DNA of 38,534 nucleotides from Clostridiales bacterium (GTDB lineage: Bacteria > Bacillota > Clostridia > Christensenellales > JAISNN01): NCBI GenBank assembly GCA_031276195.1, contig JAISNN010000076.1, positions 1 to 38,534 on the forward strand, read 5' to 3'. Positions 24,418 through 33,530 of this stretch are shown piece by piece. Within the stretch, counting starts at the first letter, position 1; each line of letters begins with the position of its first letter. The notes beneath the pieces were generated by a model that was not told the origin of the DNA, made no database searches, and worked only from the letters and a program-made list of their open reading frames with translations. The position numbers were made by a program, and so were the translations under genes.

Positions 24418-26244
24418 CTAAAAAATACTCTTTTTCGCCCTTTTCACATATCCCGAAACCGTCTTTTTCAATTCTCCGACCGGCACGGTTTCCCTGATTT
24501 TTTTGTCGCGCGAAATGATTTCCGCCTGTCCGTTCGCGAAATTCTTCGGACCGAAAACCACCCTGAACGGAACGCCGAGCAGATCCGCGTCCGCAAACTG
24601 CACGCCCGCGCTCACCTTTCTGTCGTCGATTATGACCTCTATCCCCGCGTTTAGGAGGCTTCGATAGAGTTTAAACGCGGCGGTTTTGATCTCCGCGTCC
24701 CCCGACAAGACGTTTATATGAACCTGCCACGGCGCGATCGCAAAGGGCCAAACGGGACCGTTGTCATCGTGCCGAACCTCCGCGACGCTCGCCATAGCGC
24801 GCCCCACTCCTATGCCGTAGCAGCCCATAACGGGAGTTTGCGCCGCGCCGTTTTCGTCGAGATAGGACATTTTCATAGAGGCGGTATATTTCGTTCCGAG
24901 TTGAAAAATGTTCCCGACCTCGATACCCTTCCTGAGCGTATACGTCCCTCCGCACGCGCACAAATCGCCGTCGTTGACTTTCGCAACGTCATAAAACGAC
25001 GCGCCGTTTATGTCGCGCGGAACGCTCACGCCCCTGAAATGATAATCCTTTTTGTTCGCGCCCGCGATCATATTTTTTTCGCCCTCGATCGTTTTGTCGT
25101 ACACTATGAGCGTATTTTCGGCTTTCAGCCCCACGGGTCCGATATAGCCGAATTCCAAGTCCGCCGCCTTGCCTTCGAGCGGAAAGACGTTCGCCTTGAC
25201 GATCTTTTTGAGTTTGGTTTCGTTGACCTCGTAATCCCCTCTTATAAAGACGACGACGGTCGTATTCGAACCCTCGACGGCAAACACCGCCGATTTTATT
25301 ATCCGCGTTTTTTCGACCTTAAAGTGCGCGGAAAGTTGTTCTATGCTCTCGATTCCGGGCGTGAATTCTTCGGAAATTTGCATCTCTAAGCCGTCGTTTT
25401 TTTCCTCCCGAATCCGCGGTTCTATACCGCCGTTTTCGCCCTCTTTTTCAAGGAGCGCGGCATCGCTTTTTTTCTTTGCAAAGCCGTCCGGATTTTGCGT
25501 TTTTCCGCCGCCGTTTTTGACCGCTCTCACGGGAGCGACTTCGATATTTTCATATGATCCGCACTTCTCGCAAACGCATATCGTATCCTCTCCCGCGTCG
25601 CACAAAAGCATAAATTCATGCGCGACCTTTCCGCCCATCATACCGGTATCGGACGCGACGGCGACGACTTCGGGGATTCCTATGCGGCGGAATATATTTT
25701 CGTACGCCTTATAGCATTTTTTATAATATTCCTCCAAATCCTTTTGGCTCGTATGAAAACTGTAAGCGTCCTTCATAGTGAATTCGCGGACGCGTATAAG
25801 CCCGCCTTTGCAGCGCGGTTCGTCGCGGAATTTCGTCTGAAATTGATACAGCATAAAGGGAAAACGCCCGTAGGACGTAACGTCGTCGCGCACCAAATGC
25901 ACCGCGCCCTCCTCGTGAGTCATCGCAAGGAGCATATCCCTCCCCCCTCTGTCTTTTAGGCGCAGAAGTTCCGCGCCGACCGACTCGTACCGCCCCGACT
26001 CGTCCCACAGTTCGCGCGGAAGCACCACGGGCATCAAGACCTCCTGTCCGCCGATCTTATTCATTTCCTCTCTTATGATTCCCTCTATTTTTTGCGTAAT
26101 TTTGACGGCGGGGAGCAGCATACTGTACGAACCGTTCGACACGTGCTTGATATATCCGCCCCTCATCAAGAAAATCTGACTGACGATTTTCGCGTCCGCC
26201 GGTTTTTCCCTCAAACGCTCCCCCAATAGATTTGACAATAACAT
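24418..26244 (-). CDS. proS: Prolyl-tRNA synthetase, bacterial type
   Basis: A 608-residue class II enzyme that charges tRNA-Pro. Seen are the N-terminal RLREKPADAKIVSQIFLMRGGYI, the motif 2 region FQTKFRDEPRCKGGLIRVREFTMKDAYSF, the editing-type insertion domain from about residue 225 to 400, motif 3 with GCYGIGVGRAMA and the C-terminal anticodon-binding domain. It is about 40 residues longer than usual: the linker at about residues 243-292, before FTPGIESIEQL, is charged and low in complexity, and contains a palindromic element (residues 272-277). TAGGAGG precedes the ATG. It starts 155 bp after thrS and may share its T-box-controlled transcript. Confidence 0.96.
   Translation of the reverse strand: MLLSNLLGERLREKPADAKIVSQIFLMRGGYIKHVSNGSYSMLLPAVKITQKIEGIIREEMNKIGGQEVLMPVVLPRELWDESGRYESVGAELLRLKDRGGRDMLLAMTHEEGAVHLVRDDVTSYGRFPFMLYQFQTKFRDEPRCKGGLIRVREFTMKDAYSFHTSQKDLEEYYKKCYKAYENIFRRIGIPEVVAVASDTGMMGGKVAHEFMLLCDAGEDTICVCEKCGSYENIEVAPVRAVKNGGGKTQNPDGFAKKKSDAALLEKEGENGGIEPRIREEKNDGLEMQISEEFTPGIESIEQLSAHFKVEKTRIIKSAVFAVEGSNTTVVVFIRGDYEVNETKLKKIVKANVFPLEGKAADLEFGYIGPVGLKAENTLIVYDKTIEGEKNMIAGANKKDYHFRGVSVPRDINGASFYDVAKVNDGDLCACGGTYTLRKGIEVGNIFQLGTKYTASMKMSYLDENGAAQTPVMGCYGIGVGRAMASVAEVRHDDNGPVWPFAIAPWQVHINVLSGDAEIKTAAFKLYRSLLNAGIEVIIDDRKVSAGVQFADADLLGVPFRVVFGPKNFANGQAEIISRDKKIRETVPVGELKKTVSGYVKRAKKSIF
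25415..25431. repeat. Palindromic element inside proS
   Basis: CGCGGTTCTATACCGCC is one base from a perfect family member. It encodes GGIEPR (residues 272-277) in a linker that is longer than in typical ProRS. The reading frame differs from the ECF copy (VLYRE). Confidence 0.75.
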
Positions 26245-26399
26245 AAAATTCCTCCTAAACGCGCAATCGCGCGATTCACCTTTTTTTAATTCCGCATAAT
26301 ATTAATAATTTAAAACGGTATAAACTCTTTCCGGCATACCTAAAAACCTAAGCCGCTTTTTTTCATTCCGCATAACGCATAAATTAAGACGGCTTATTT

Positions 26400-28331
26400 T
26401 CAACACACCTTATCCGCGATTTCTTTTTTCACGCGCTCTATAAACGCGCCTATTTCCATCGTCCCGAGGTCGCCTCCGCTCCTGCTCCTGACCGCCAAAA
26501 CTCCGCTTTCGGCTTCCTTGTCGCCGACGACTATCATATACGGGATTTTTTCGAGTTGCGCTTCGCGGATTTTATATCCGATTTTCTCGTTTCTGTTGTC
26601 CGCGGCGGCGAGAATTCCCGCTTCGCAAAGGGCGCGTTTGATTTCCAAACTTTTTTCGATCGTCCTGTCGGTCAGACTCATAACGCGGACGTGTTCGGGA
26701 CACATCCAAAGCGGCAGCGCGCCGGCGTATTTTTCGATCAGCATGGCGAGCGTTCTCTCATAGCAGCCGATCGAACTTCTGTGAATAATATACGGAATTT
26801 TCCTTTCGCCGTTCTCGTCGACGTACGACATACGGAATTTTTCCGCCATCGCAAAGTCGATTTGAACCGTGATAATCGTATCCTCTTTCCCGTGAACGTT
26901 TTTATATTGAATGTCCAATTTTGGACCGTAAAAGGCGGCTTCGCCTATGCCCTCCGTGTATTTTATGCCCATTTTGTCGATAATATTTTTCAAAATGGCT
27001 TCGGCGCGATCCCAAGCCTCGTCGTCGTCGATATATTTTTCCTTGTCGTTTTTGTCGCGGCGGCTAAATCGAAACGCCACGCCCTCCGTAAGCCCCAAGC
27101 ATTTCAGGAGATAATAGATCAAGTCCATAACGCCCTCGAATTCGCTTTCCAGCTGGTCGGGCGCGCATACGATATGCCCGTCGCTGAGCGTGAACTGCCG
27201 AACCCTGATAAGTCCGTGCATTTCCCCGCTCGCCTCTTTTCTAAAAAGCGTCGCGGTTTCGGCGTATCTTTTGGGGAGGTCGCGGTAACTTTTCAGCCCG
27301 TTGTTATATATCGAATATTGAAAAGGACAGGTCATAGGACGGAGCGCGAAAACTTCACCCGAATCTTCCTCTTCCAAAACGAACATCTTGTCGCGGTAGT
27401 GGTCCCAATGCCCGGAGATTTTATAGAGATTATTTTTCGCCATAAGAGGGGTTTTTGTCGGAAGATAACCGCGTTTTTCCTCCTCGTCCTCCACGAAACG
27501 CTGCAAAATTTGCATAATTTTCGCGCCTTTCGGCATAAGGAGGGGCAAGCCCTGCCCGATATTCTCGTCCGTCATAAAGATTCCGAGTTCTCTGCCTATT
27601 TTATTGTGGTCGCGTTTTTTCGCGTCTTCTATTCCCGCCAAATATTCGTCCATATCGGCTTTTTTTGTGAACGCCGTGCCGTATATTCTGGTCAGCATCT
27701 TGTTTTTTTCGCTGCCTTTCCAATATGCGCCGGCAAGATTCGTCAGTTTGAACGCTTTGATTTTTCCCGTGGACGGGAGGTGCGGACCGCGGCACATCTC
27801 GACAAAATCGCCCTGACGGTAAAAACTAATTTCCGCGCCGTCGGGCAAATCGTTTATGAGTTCGAGTTTATAGTCCTCGCCGAATTTCTTGACCTCGCTT
27901 GCGGCGGCGGACTTGGAGAGGACGAATTTTTCGATCGGCAGGTTCGCCTTGATGATTTTATTCATTTCCGCTTCGATTTTGCCGAAATCGTCCGTCGTGA
28001 TTTTTGTCACGAAGTCAAAGTCGTAATAAAATCCGTTTTCGACGGCTGGACCGATAGCGAGTTTAACGGTGGGAAAAATGCTCTTGACCGCTTGGGCGAG
28101 AATGTGCGAGGCGGTATGCCGATAAACGTTTTTGCCCTCCGCGTCGTCGAAAGTTATGACCTCAAAAGCGCAGTCTTTGTCGATAACGTCGGACAAATCG
28201 CACGGTTTTCCGTCGATTTTCGCGCATACAGCGTTCCGAAACAGCCCCTCGCTTATGCTTTTCGCCAAATCTCCGGCGGAAATTTTGCCGGCGATTTCCA
28301 AAACCTTTCCGTCCTTTAATGTGATTTTCAT
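26400..28331 (-). CDS. thrS: Threonyl-tRNA synthetase
   Basis: A 643-residue class II enzyme with the full domain set: N-terminal TGS domain (MKITLKDGKVLEIAG), the editing domain with HTASHILAQAVKSIFP and the catalytic-cysteine region, then the core with MTCPFQYSIYN, RVRQFTLSDGHI, IIHRSSIGCYERTLAMLIEKYAG, and an anticodon-binding C-terminus. AAGGAG lies eight bases before the ATG. Control is by a T-box leader whose terminator ends about 650 bp upstream. The DNA between attenuator and start is a long 21-bp repeat array. proS follows on the same strand. Confidence 0.97.
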   Translation of the reverse strand: MKITLKDGKVLEIAGKISAGDLAKSISEGLFRNAVCAKIDGKPCDLSDVIDKDCAFEVITFDDAEGKNVYRHTASHILAQAVKSIFPTVKLAIGPAVENGFYYDFDFVTKITTDDFGKIEAEMNKIIKANLPIEKFVLSKSAAASEVKKFGEDYKLELINDLPDGAEISFYRQGDFVEMCRGPHLPSTGKIKAFKLTNLAGAYWKGSEKNKMLTRIYGTAFTKKADMDEYLAGIEDAKKRDHNKIGRELGIFMTDENIGQGLPLLMPKGAKIMQILQRFVEDEEEKRGYLPTKTPLMAKNNLYKISGHWDHYRDKMFVLEEEDSGEVFALRPMTCPFQYSIYNNGLKSYRDLPKRYAETATLFRKEASGEMHGLIRVRQFTLSDGHIVCAPDQLESEFEGVMDLIYYLLKCLGLTEGVAFRFSRRDKNDKEKYIDDDEAWDRAEAILKNIIDKMGIKYTEGIGEAAFYGPKLDIQYKNVHGKEDTIITVQIDFAMAEKFRMSYVDENGERKIPYIIHRSSIGCYERTLAMLIEKYAGALPLWMCPEHVRVMSLTDRTIEKSLEIKRALCEAGILAAADNRNEKIGYKIREAQLEKIPYMIVVGDKEAESGVLAVRSRSGGDLGTMEIGAFIERVKKEIADKVC

Positions 28332-28385
28332 AGTGTCGTCTCCTTTTTAAAAAAACTGTTTTTTTAAGTTTTTACCCTTTCTCTT

Positions 28386-28960
28386 TTTTGTTTTTTACGT
28401 ATTATTTTTGCTTTTTGCATACTATTTTTTCGTTTTTTCGGTATTGATTTTTATATTTTTTCGGCGTTATTTCTTGATTTTTTAGCGTTAATTCTTTCGC
28501 TTTTTAGCATTGTTTTTCTTACTTTTTGGCGTTAATTCTTTCGTTTTTTCGGCGTTATTTCTTGCTTTTTTAGCGTTATTTTTCTTACTTTTCAGCGTTA
28601 ATTCTTTCGTTTTTTTGGCATTATTTCTTACTTTTTGGCGTTAATTTTCTTGTTTTTTCGGCATTATTCATTACTTTTTAGCGTTGTTTTTCTCGCTTTT
28701 TAGCGTTAATTTTCTTGTTTTTTAGGCATTATTTCTTGCTTTTTCAGCGTTAATTCTTTCGTTTTTTAGCGTTATTTTTCTTACTTTTCAGCGTTAATTC
28801 TTTCGTTTTTTTGGCATTATTTCTTGCTTTTTAGCGTTGTTTTTCTTGCTTTTTAGCGTTAATTTTCTTGCTTTTTAGCGTTGTTTTTCTTGTTTTTTCG
28901 GTGTTATTTCTTTCGTTTTAAACCTTAATTTTTCATTTTTCGGTCTTGAATTTATTTCCT
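28386..28960. repeat. Array of more than twenty 20-22-bp T-rich repeats
   Basis: A degenerate unit of type TTTTTAGCGTTAATTCTTTC is repeated over about 570 bp. Higher-order repeats are visible: a block of about 65 bp near 28571 reappears near 28768. It lies between the thrS T-box terminator and the thrS start, so the sense RNA would carry a long A-rich repeat. No open reading frame or RNA gene is seen in it. Confidence 0.92.
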
Positions 28961-28985
28961 TTTTCATATTAATTTCTCTGCGAAT

Positions 28986-29290
28986 AAAAAAATCCCGTCC
29001 CAAAAAACACTTTTTAAGGACGAGAAAACTCCCGCGATTCCACCTTAATTACCCGAAAAAAACCATTTCCGGATCTCTCGATTTACGGCTTTAAAGCGTC
29101 AAGCGAAAAAAAATTTAATCCCCCGCGCCGTTTTTTTGCATATCTCATAAATGCAACGCGGCGCGTTTTTTTTAAGAAAAAAACTTTTCACGCAAATATT
29201 CCCGGCGGTACCATATAACCCCCCGTATATCCTTACACCAAACGGATACTCTCTTTATCAAGACCTCACGCGCACCCCGAATCCAAACGA
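28986..29290 (-). promoter_or_regulatory. T-box riboswitch controlling thrS
   Basis: On the minus strand the T-box sequence AAGGTGGAATCGCGGGAG at about 29046-29029 is followed by TTTTCTCGTCCTT, almost the same as known antiterminator elements. The competing terminator pairs CGTCC (29022-29018) with GGACG (29000-28996), followed by a T-run. Upstream, GTTTGGTGTAAGGATA near 29240 matches the apical part of stem I, and GGTACCGCC near 29210 offers an ACC (Thr) specifier followed by a purine. A large stem (CGCGCCG/CGGCGCG) near 29165-29120 fits stem III. Uncharged tRNA-Thr should allow read-through into thrS. Confidence 0.88.
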
Positions 29291-29298
29291 TATTCAAA

Positions 29299-29420
29299 AA
29301 AAATCATTCAAATCCAACTAACGCGCCTTGAACTTAAACAATCTTTAAAAATCATTTAAACTCAATTCCGCGCCTTGAATTCAAAGGATATTTTTTAAAA
29401 ATCATTCAAATCCAATCACA
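29299..29420. repeat. 49-bp repeat between thrS promoter and T-box
   Basis: AAATCATTCAAATCCAA or a close variant begins at 29301, 29349 and 29399 (period 48-50 bp), with GCGCCTTGAA also repeated. The T-box is thus flanked by unrelated repeat arrays on both sides. Confidence 0.85.
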
Positions 29421-29485
29421 CGAGATTCTCTAAAACGACGGCAATTATCGGCTTGTCCGAAACGCTCTATTAAATTGTTATCTAT

Positions 29486-29514
29486 ATTCTAATATATATA
29501 ATAAAAAAAGTCAA
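29486..29514 (-). promoter_or_regulatory. Promoter of the thrS leader
   Basis: On the minus strand TTGACT (29514-29509) and TAGAAT (29491-29486) are 17 bp apart. The leader would be about 1,150 nt long before the thrS start. Confidence 0.75.
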
Positions 29515-29546
29515 TAGTTTCCGTGATGATTTTTAAATTATATTTT

Positions 29547-30455
29547 TTAAAAAATATTTTCACTATCAAACCTCTCCTTTCCTAAATCCTCTTTCATCAA
29601 AACGACCGCTTTTCTCGCCGCTTCATAATATTTCAATTCGGGAAATTTTTTATGCGCGCAGATAATCCCGCGCGAATTGTTGACGACCGCGCCCAATCCC
29701 CGTTCGTCGAAAGACACCGAAAGATCGGCGGCAGAGCCGCCCTGCGCGCCGTATCCCGGGATCAAAAAAAACATATTCGCGTATGCCTTTCTGATCTTTC
29801 GCGCCTCCTCTTTTTGTGTTGCGCCGACGACCGCGCCGACCGAACTATACCCGTACTTCCCGACGAGATCCCTCCCCCAATTCTCAACGAAACCGCCGAC
29901 CAATTCATAGACCGTCCGCCCGTCTTTAAGGATTTGGTTTTGCAATTCAGACGAACTTTTGTTTGAGGTTTTGACGAGAATAAAGAGTCCTTTTTCGCGG
30001 CTTTTGCAGTCCGCTAAAAAAGGTTCTATACCGTCGCTTCCGAGGTACGGATTGACGGTCATAAAGTCGAAATCGTATGCCGGAATCCCTATGTCCGAAC
30101 AAGACAAATACGCCCTCGAATATGCCCCGGCGGTGCTGGCGATATCGTTTCGTTTTACGTCGGCGATAGTGATCAATCCGCGGCTTTTGGCATATTCGCG
30201 GGTTTTTTCGTAAGCCTCCATTCCGTGCGCGCCGTACATTTCATAATACGCCGCCTGCAATTTCACCGCGGGAATAAGATCCGCCGCCGCGTCGATAATG
30301 CTTTTGTTAAATTCAAAAATTACCCTCCCCGCATCCTTAAAATCCTTAATCTTAACCCTCAATTCCCCGGGCAGATAATCGGCGCAGGTGTCCAAACCCA
30401 AAGCGGTCGGATTTGATTTTTTCTTAATTTCATCGATCAATTTGTCTATAATCAT
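29547..30455 (-). CDS. pyrF: Orotidine 5'-phosphate decarboxylase
   Basis: A 302-residue protein of the longer bacterial OMPDC type, which makes UMP from OMP. Seen are ALGLDTCADYLP, the catalytic Asp-x-Lys motif IADVKRNDIASTA, TVNPYLGSDGIEPFL, the phosphate-binding LIPGYGAQGG and the final NNSRGI. AAGGA precedes the ATG. It is the last gene of pyrR-pyrB-pyrC-pyrF, with repeat-rich gaps of 220-350 bp between members. The next promoter downstream is that of thrS. Confidence 0.96.
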   Translation of the reverse strand: MIIDKLIDEIKKKSNPTALGLDTCADYLPGELRVKIKDFKDAGRVIFEFNKSIIDAAADLIPAVKLQAAYYEMYGAHGMEAYEKTREYAKSRGLITIADVKRNDIASTAGAYSRAYLSCSDIGIPAYDFDFMTVNPYLGSDGIEPFLADCKSREKGLFILVKTSNKSSSELQNQILKDGRTVYELVGGFVENWGRDLVGKYGYSSVGAVVGATQKEEARKIRKAYANMFFLIPGYGAQGGSAADLSVSFDERGLGAVVNNSRGIICAHKKFPELKYYEAARKAVVLMKEDLGKERFDSENIF

Positions 30456-30678
30456 AATTTTTTTTCCTTTTTCACCTTTCCTTTTTTTTAGTATTTTATA
30501 TTTTGCATTTCACGCTTTATTTTTCACATTTTGAATTTCTTTTTTCGTGTTTTACACTTTTTATTTTATACTTCTATACTTTGTACTTCCCGTTTTATGC
30601 CTTGCATTCCTTATTTTGCGTTTCACATTTTTGAGTTTTGCTTTTCGAGTTTCAATTTAGCATTTCATATGCCGACCG
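30456..30678. repeat. Low-complexity T-rich repeat between pyrC and pyrF
   Basis: Loosely repeated words such as TTTTACACTTT, TTTCACATTTT and TTTTGCATTTC have a period near 18-20 bp. There is no exact unit and no gene. Confidence 0.55.
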
Positions 30679-31944
30679 TTAACTTTTCGCCTCGTATTTT
30701 ATCTTTCCGCCGATGATCGTATATCTCACCTCTCCGTAAACTTCCAAGCCGTCGAACGGCGAATTTTTGCCCTTGCTGACAAAATCCTTTACTGAAATTT
30801 TATACTTTTTATTCAAATCGACGACGGTCAAATCCGCCGCGTCCGCATATTCCGCATCCTTATCCAGCCCCAAAATTTTAGCGGGATTTTCGCTCATCAA
30901 TCTAACAAGCGTTATTATGTCTATACCGCCGTTTTTGACCAAAAAAGTATACGACAGCGCGAAGGCGGTTTCTAAGCCGCTGATACCGTTCGCGGCGTAG
31001 TTATACTCGACGGATTTATCGTTTTTGTGGTGCGGCGCGTGATCGGTAACGATAGCGTCCACCGTCCCGTCTTTTATCGCCTCGACGACCGCGAGCCTAT
31101 CCTCCTCCGACCTAAGGGGCGGGTTTACCTTTGTGTTCGTATCGAATGACAAAATGAGAGAATCGTTCGCGCAAAAGTAATGCGGACAGGTCTCGCACGT
31201 TACGGCGACCCTGCGTTTTTTTGCCCGGCGAATGATTTCAAGTCCGCTTTTCGTGCTGACGTGCGCTATATGAACTCTCGTATTCAAACTTTCGGCGAGC
31301 AACACGTCGCGCGCGATCATCGCGCTTTCCGCAACGGACGAAATGCCGCGAAGCCCGGCTATCGTCGCGTTATAGCCCTCGTTGACCACGCCGCCCGCCG
31401 CAATCGCCGTATCTTCCTCATGACAAATGAGCGGAATCTCCGCGGTTTTCGCGTATTCCAACGCAAGGCGCATAATGTTCCCGTCCGACACGGGGTATCC
31501 GTCGTCGCTTAACGCTATCGCGCCCGCCCTTTTTAACGCGAACATTTCGGTGATTTCGCCGCCCTTTTGCGCCTTTGTGATCGCGCCGATCGGATAGACG
31601 CGGCAGTTGTCCGCCTCCGCCGCGCGCGCCTTGATATAGGTTATGACGGCGGGATTGTCCGCCGCGGGTTTCGTGTTCGGCATACAGCATACGGCGGTGA
31701 AACCTCCCTTGACGGCGGCTTTCGTACCCGAAGCGATATCCTCCTTGTATTCAAAGCCGGGTTCTCTCAAATGGACGTGCATATCGACAAGCCCCCTCAT
31801 AACATAAAGCCCCGACGCGTCGATAATCCGATCCGCGCCGAAGCTCTTTTCCGGCTTTACGATCCGCCCGTTCTCAACGTAAACGTCCTCTTTTTGAACC
31901 GCGTTCCCCTTGACTACATTGCCGTTTTTTATAATTAAACGCAT
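30679..31944 (-). CDS. pyrC: Dihydroorotase
   Basis: A 421-residue amidohydrolase of the class I bacterial type, closing carbamoyl-aspartate to dihydroorotate. Zinc-binding DMHVHLREPGFEYKED, AVCCMPNTKPAADNP, the later VHIAHVSTKSGLEII, TCETCPHYF and VTDHAPHH are all present. The ATG at 31944 begins MRLIIKNGNV and has AAAGGGG; a start seven codons earlier overlaps that site and was rejected. It lies downstream of pyrB in the pyr operon. Confidence 0.96.
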   Translation of the reverse strand: MRLIIKNGNVVKGNAVQKEDVYVENGRIVKPEKSFGADRIIDASGLYVMRGLVDMHVHLREPGFEYKEDIASGTKAAVKGGFTAVCCMPNTKPAADNPAVITYIKARAAEADNCRVYPIGAITKAQKGGEITEMFALKRAGAIALSDDGYPVSDGNIMRLALEYAKTAEIPLICHEEDTAIAAGGVVNEGYNATIAGLRGISSVAESAMIARDVLLAESLNTRVHIAHVSTKSGLEIIRRAKKRRVAVTCETCPHYFCANDSLILSFDTNTKVNPPLRSEEDRLAVVEAIKDGTVDAIVTDHAPHHKNDKSVEYNYAANGISGLETAFALSYTFLVKNGGIDIITLVRLMSENPAKILGLDKDAEYADAADLTVVDLNKKYKISVKDFVSKGKNSPFDGLEVYGEVRYTIIGGKIKYEAKS

Positions 31945-31998
31945 ATTTTTTACCCCTTTTTCCATATCGCGCGATATAGCATATTATATAACATTTTT

Positions 31999-32015
31999 CG
32001 CGGTATAGTACCGCG
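31999..32015. repeat. Palindromic element between pyrB and pyrC
   Basis: An exact CGCGGTATAGTACCGCG followed by TTTTTT on the plus strand. The rest of the gap 31945-32269 has loosely repeated blocks of type CCGCGTTTTTT/CCGCATAAAACCGCG and no gene. Confidence 0.92.
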
Positions 32016-32269
32016 TTTTTTCGCATTCTTTCTCACGGCTTTTTTAACGGATTTTCAATCTTTATTCCTTATCGGAAAATCGTTTTTTCATTCCGCATCA
32101 AACCGGATTTTCATTTTGTTTTTTGGACGCAAAGTGTTTTTTTAGTTCCGCGTAAAGCCGCGTTTTTTATGTTTTTTATTTCAATTTTTTAAGCGGATTT
32201 TTACTCTTCATTGCTTAGCGGAGGGCATTTTTTTATTCCGCATAAAACCGCGTTTTTTTAGATTTTCCT

Positions 32270-33181
32270 TTAACTCCTGGTGAGCAAAAACAATACCGCC
32301 ATTCTCACCGCGACACCGTTCGTAACCTGCCTTTCTATAAAACTGTTTTTCGCGTCCGCGACATCCCCGTCGATCTCCACTCCGCGGTTGATAGGACCGG
32401 GGTGCAAAACCATAACGTCCTTATCCGCTCCCTTTAACCGTTTTTCGCTCAACCCGTAAAATTCGTTATACTCGCCGACGCTCGGAATCAAGCCCGAAGT
32501 CATACGTTCGAGTTGCAGCCTAAGCCCCATAACGACGTCCGCGCCTCTGACCGCTTCGTCGGCGTTTTTTTCGATTTTGAGATTTTTCACCGCAAGCCCT
32601 ATATCTTTCGGCATAAGCGTACCGGGCGCGCAAAGAGTGATCTCCGCACCCAATTTGCTCATCCCCCAAAGGTTGCTCCTCGCGACGCGGCTATGCTTTA
32701 CGTCGCCGATAATCGCGACCTTCAAGCCCTTCAAACTCCCCTTTTCCTCCGCTACGGTGAACATATCGAGAAGCGCCTGCGTCGGGTGTTCGTTCATACC
32801 GTCGCCGCCGTTTATAACGGACGCTTTGACGTTTTTCGCGAGAAAATGCGGCGCGCCCGAAACCTCGTGCCGAATGACGATAACGTCCGTCGCCAGCGCG
32901 TCGAGCGTCTTTCCCGTATCGATAAGAGTTTCGCCCTTACGGACGCTGGACTGCGCGACGGGAATGCTGCTGAGAACCGCCCCCATAAATTTCGCGGCGA
33001 TCTCGAAACTCGTTCTCGTCCGCGTACTGTTCTCGTAAAACAACGTGGCGACGCTCTTATTGCTCAAATGGTTGGTTTTTTTGACGTTGTTGACGAGTAT
33101 TTTTTTCATCTCGACGGCAGTCGTCAAAATGTTTTCGATTTCGTGCGCGTCAAGCCCGCGCAAGCCGAGTAGATCCTTCAT
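32270..33181 (-). CDS. pyrB: Aspartate carbamoyltransferase, catalytic chain
   Basis: A 303-residue protein that joins carbamoyl phosphate and aspartate. Carbamoyl-phosphate binding is shown by [12 protein letters not shown], followed by [26 protein letters not shown] and [13 protein letters not shown] are diagnostic for aspartate rather than ornithine transcarbamylase. No pyrI regulatory chain is next to it, so it is probably controlled at transcription by the leader upstream of pyrR. TGGAG precedes the ATG. Confidence 0.97.
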   Translation of the reverse strand: MKDLLGLRGLDAHEIENILTTAVEMKKILVNNVKKTNHLSNKSVATLFYENSTRTRTSFEIAAKFMGAVLSSIPVAQSSVRKGETLIDTGKTLDALATDVIVIRHEVSGAPHFLAKNVKASVINGGDGMNEHPTQALLDMFTVAEEKGSLKGLKVAIIGDVKHSRVARSNLWGMSKLGAEITLCAPGTLMPKDIGLAVKNLKIEKNADEAVRGADVVMGLRLQLERMTSGLIPSVGEYNEFYGLSEKRLKGADKDVMVLHPGPINRGVEIDGDVADAKNSFIERQVTNGVAVRMAVLFLLTRS

Positions 33182-33239
33182 TTATCCCGCTCCAAAATGT
33201 ATTAATAGTATATAACAAACCGTATCGCAAACCGTACTG

Positions 33240-33415
33240 CGGCAATATAATAAACCGCATTCCGTATATTAATGAACGCATTGCAGTGTGCAATAAACCG
33301 CATCGTCCGTCCGTATATAGTGAACGCATTGCAGTGTACAATAAAGCGTATCGCCCGTATATAATGAGCGTATTGCAGTGTGCAATAAACCGTATCGCAA
33401 TGTATAACAAATCAT
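33240..33415. repeat. Repeat of about 46 bp between pyrR and pyrB
   Basis: GAACGCATTGCAGTGTGCAA or variants occur near 33274, 33322 and 33366, with AATAAACCGTATCG and CGTATATA between them (period 44-48 bp). Open frames across the gap translate the repeat and are not called. Confidence 0.85.
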
Positions 33416-33449
33416 AATGGCGGTATATAATATAAGTTATATCTTTTTT

Positions 33450-33466
33450 CGCGGCGCTATACCGCG
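33450..33466. repeat. Palindromic element variant between pyrR and pyrB
   Basis: CGCGGCGCTATACCGCG has poly-T on both plus-strand sides. It is a diverged member of the family, with the centre in inverted order relative to the copies near 7700. Confidence 0.8.
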
Positions 33467-33530
33467 ATTTTTTAAACGTTTTTATCATTCAAAAAATATA
33501 ATATTAGTTATACTTCACCGCGATTTAATA

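Noticed and set aside
26556-28319. Very long open frame (587 codons) on the plus strand opposite thrS
   Set aside because: It is the mirror of a clearly conserved thrS. Codon bias leaves the opposite frame open. It has no family motifs.
28386-28960. CRISPR array
   Set aside because: The short repeats are contiguous and degenerate, with no unique spacers of regular length, and no cas gene is in the window.
29190-29225. A second T-box element at TATGGTACCGCC upstream of the thrS T-box
   Set aside because: It lies where the specifier loop of stem I should be, with ACC as Thr codon. No matching antiterminator partner follows it.
30010-30035. Palindrome-like GGTTCTATACCG inside pyrF
   Set aside because: It encodes the conserved GSDGIEPFL of OMP decarboxylases and the arms outside the core do not match the family.
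33150-33488. Open frame between pyrR and pyrB with repeated ALLYTAMRSLYT-like words
   Set aside because: It is repeat translation, and it overlaps the start of pyrB.
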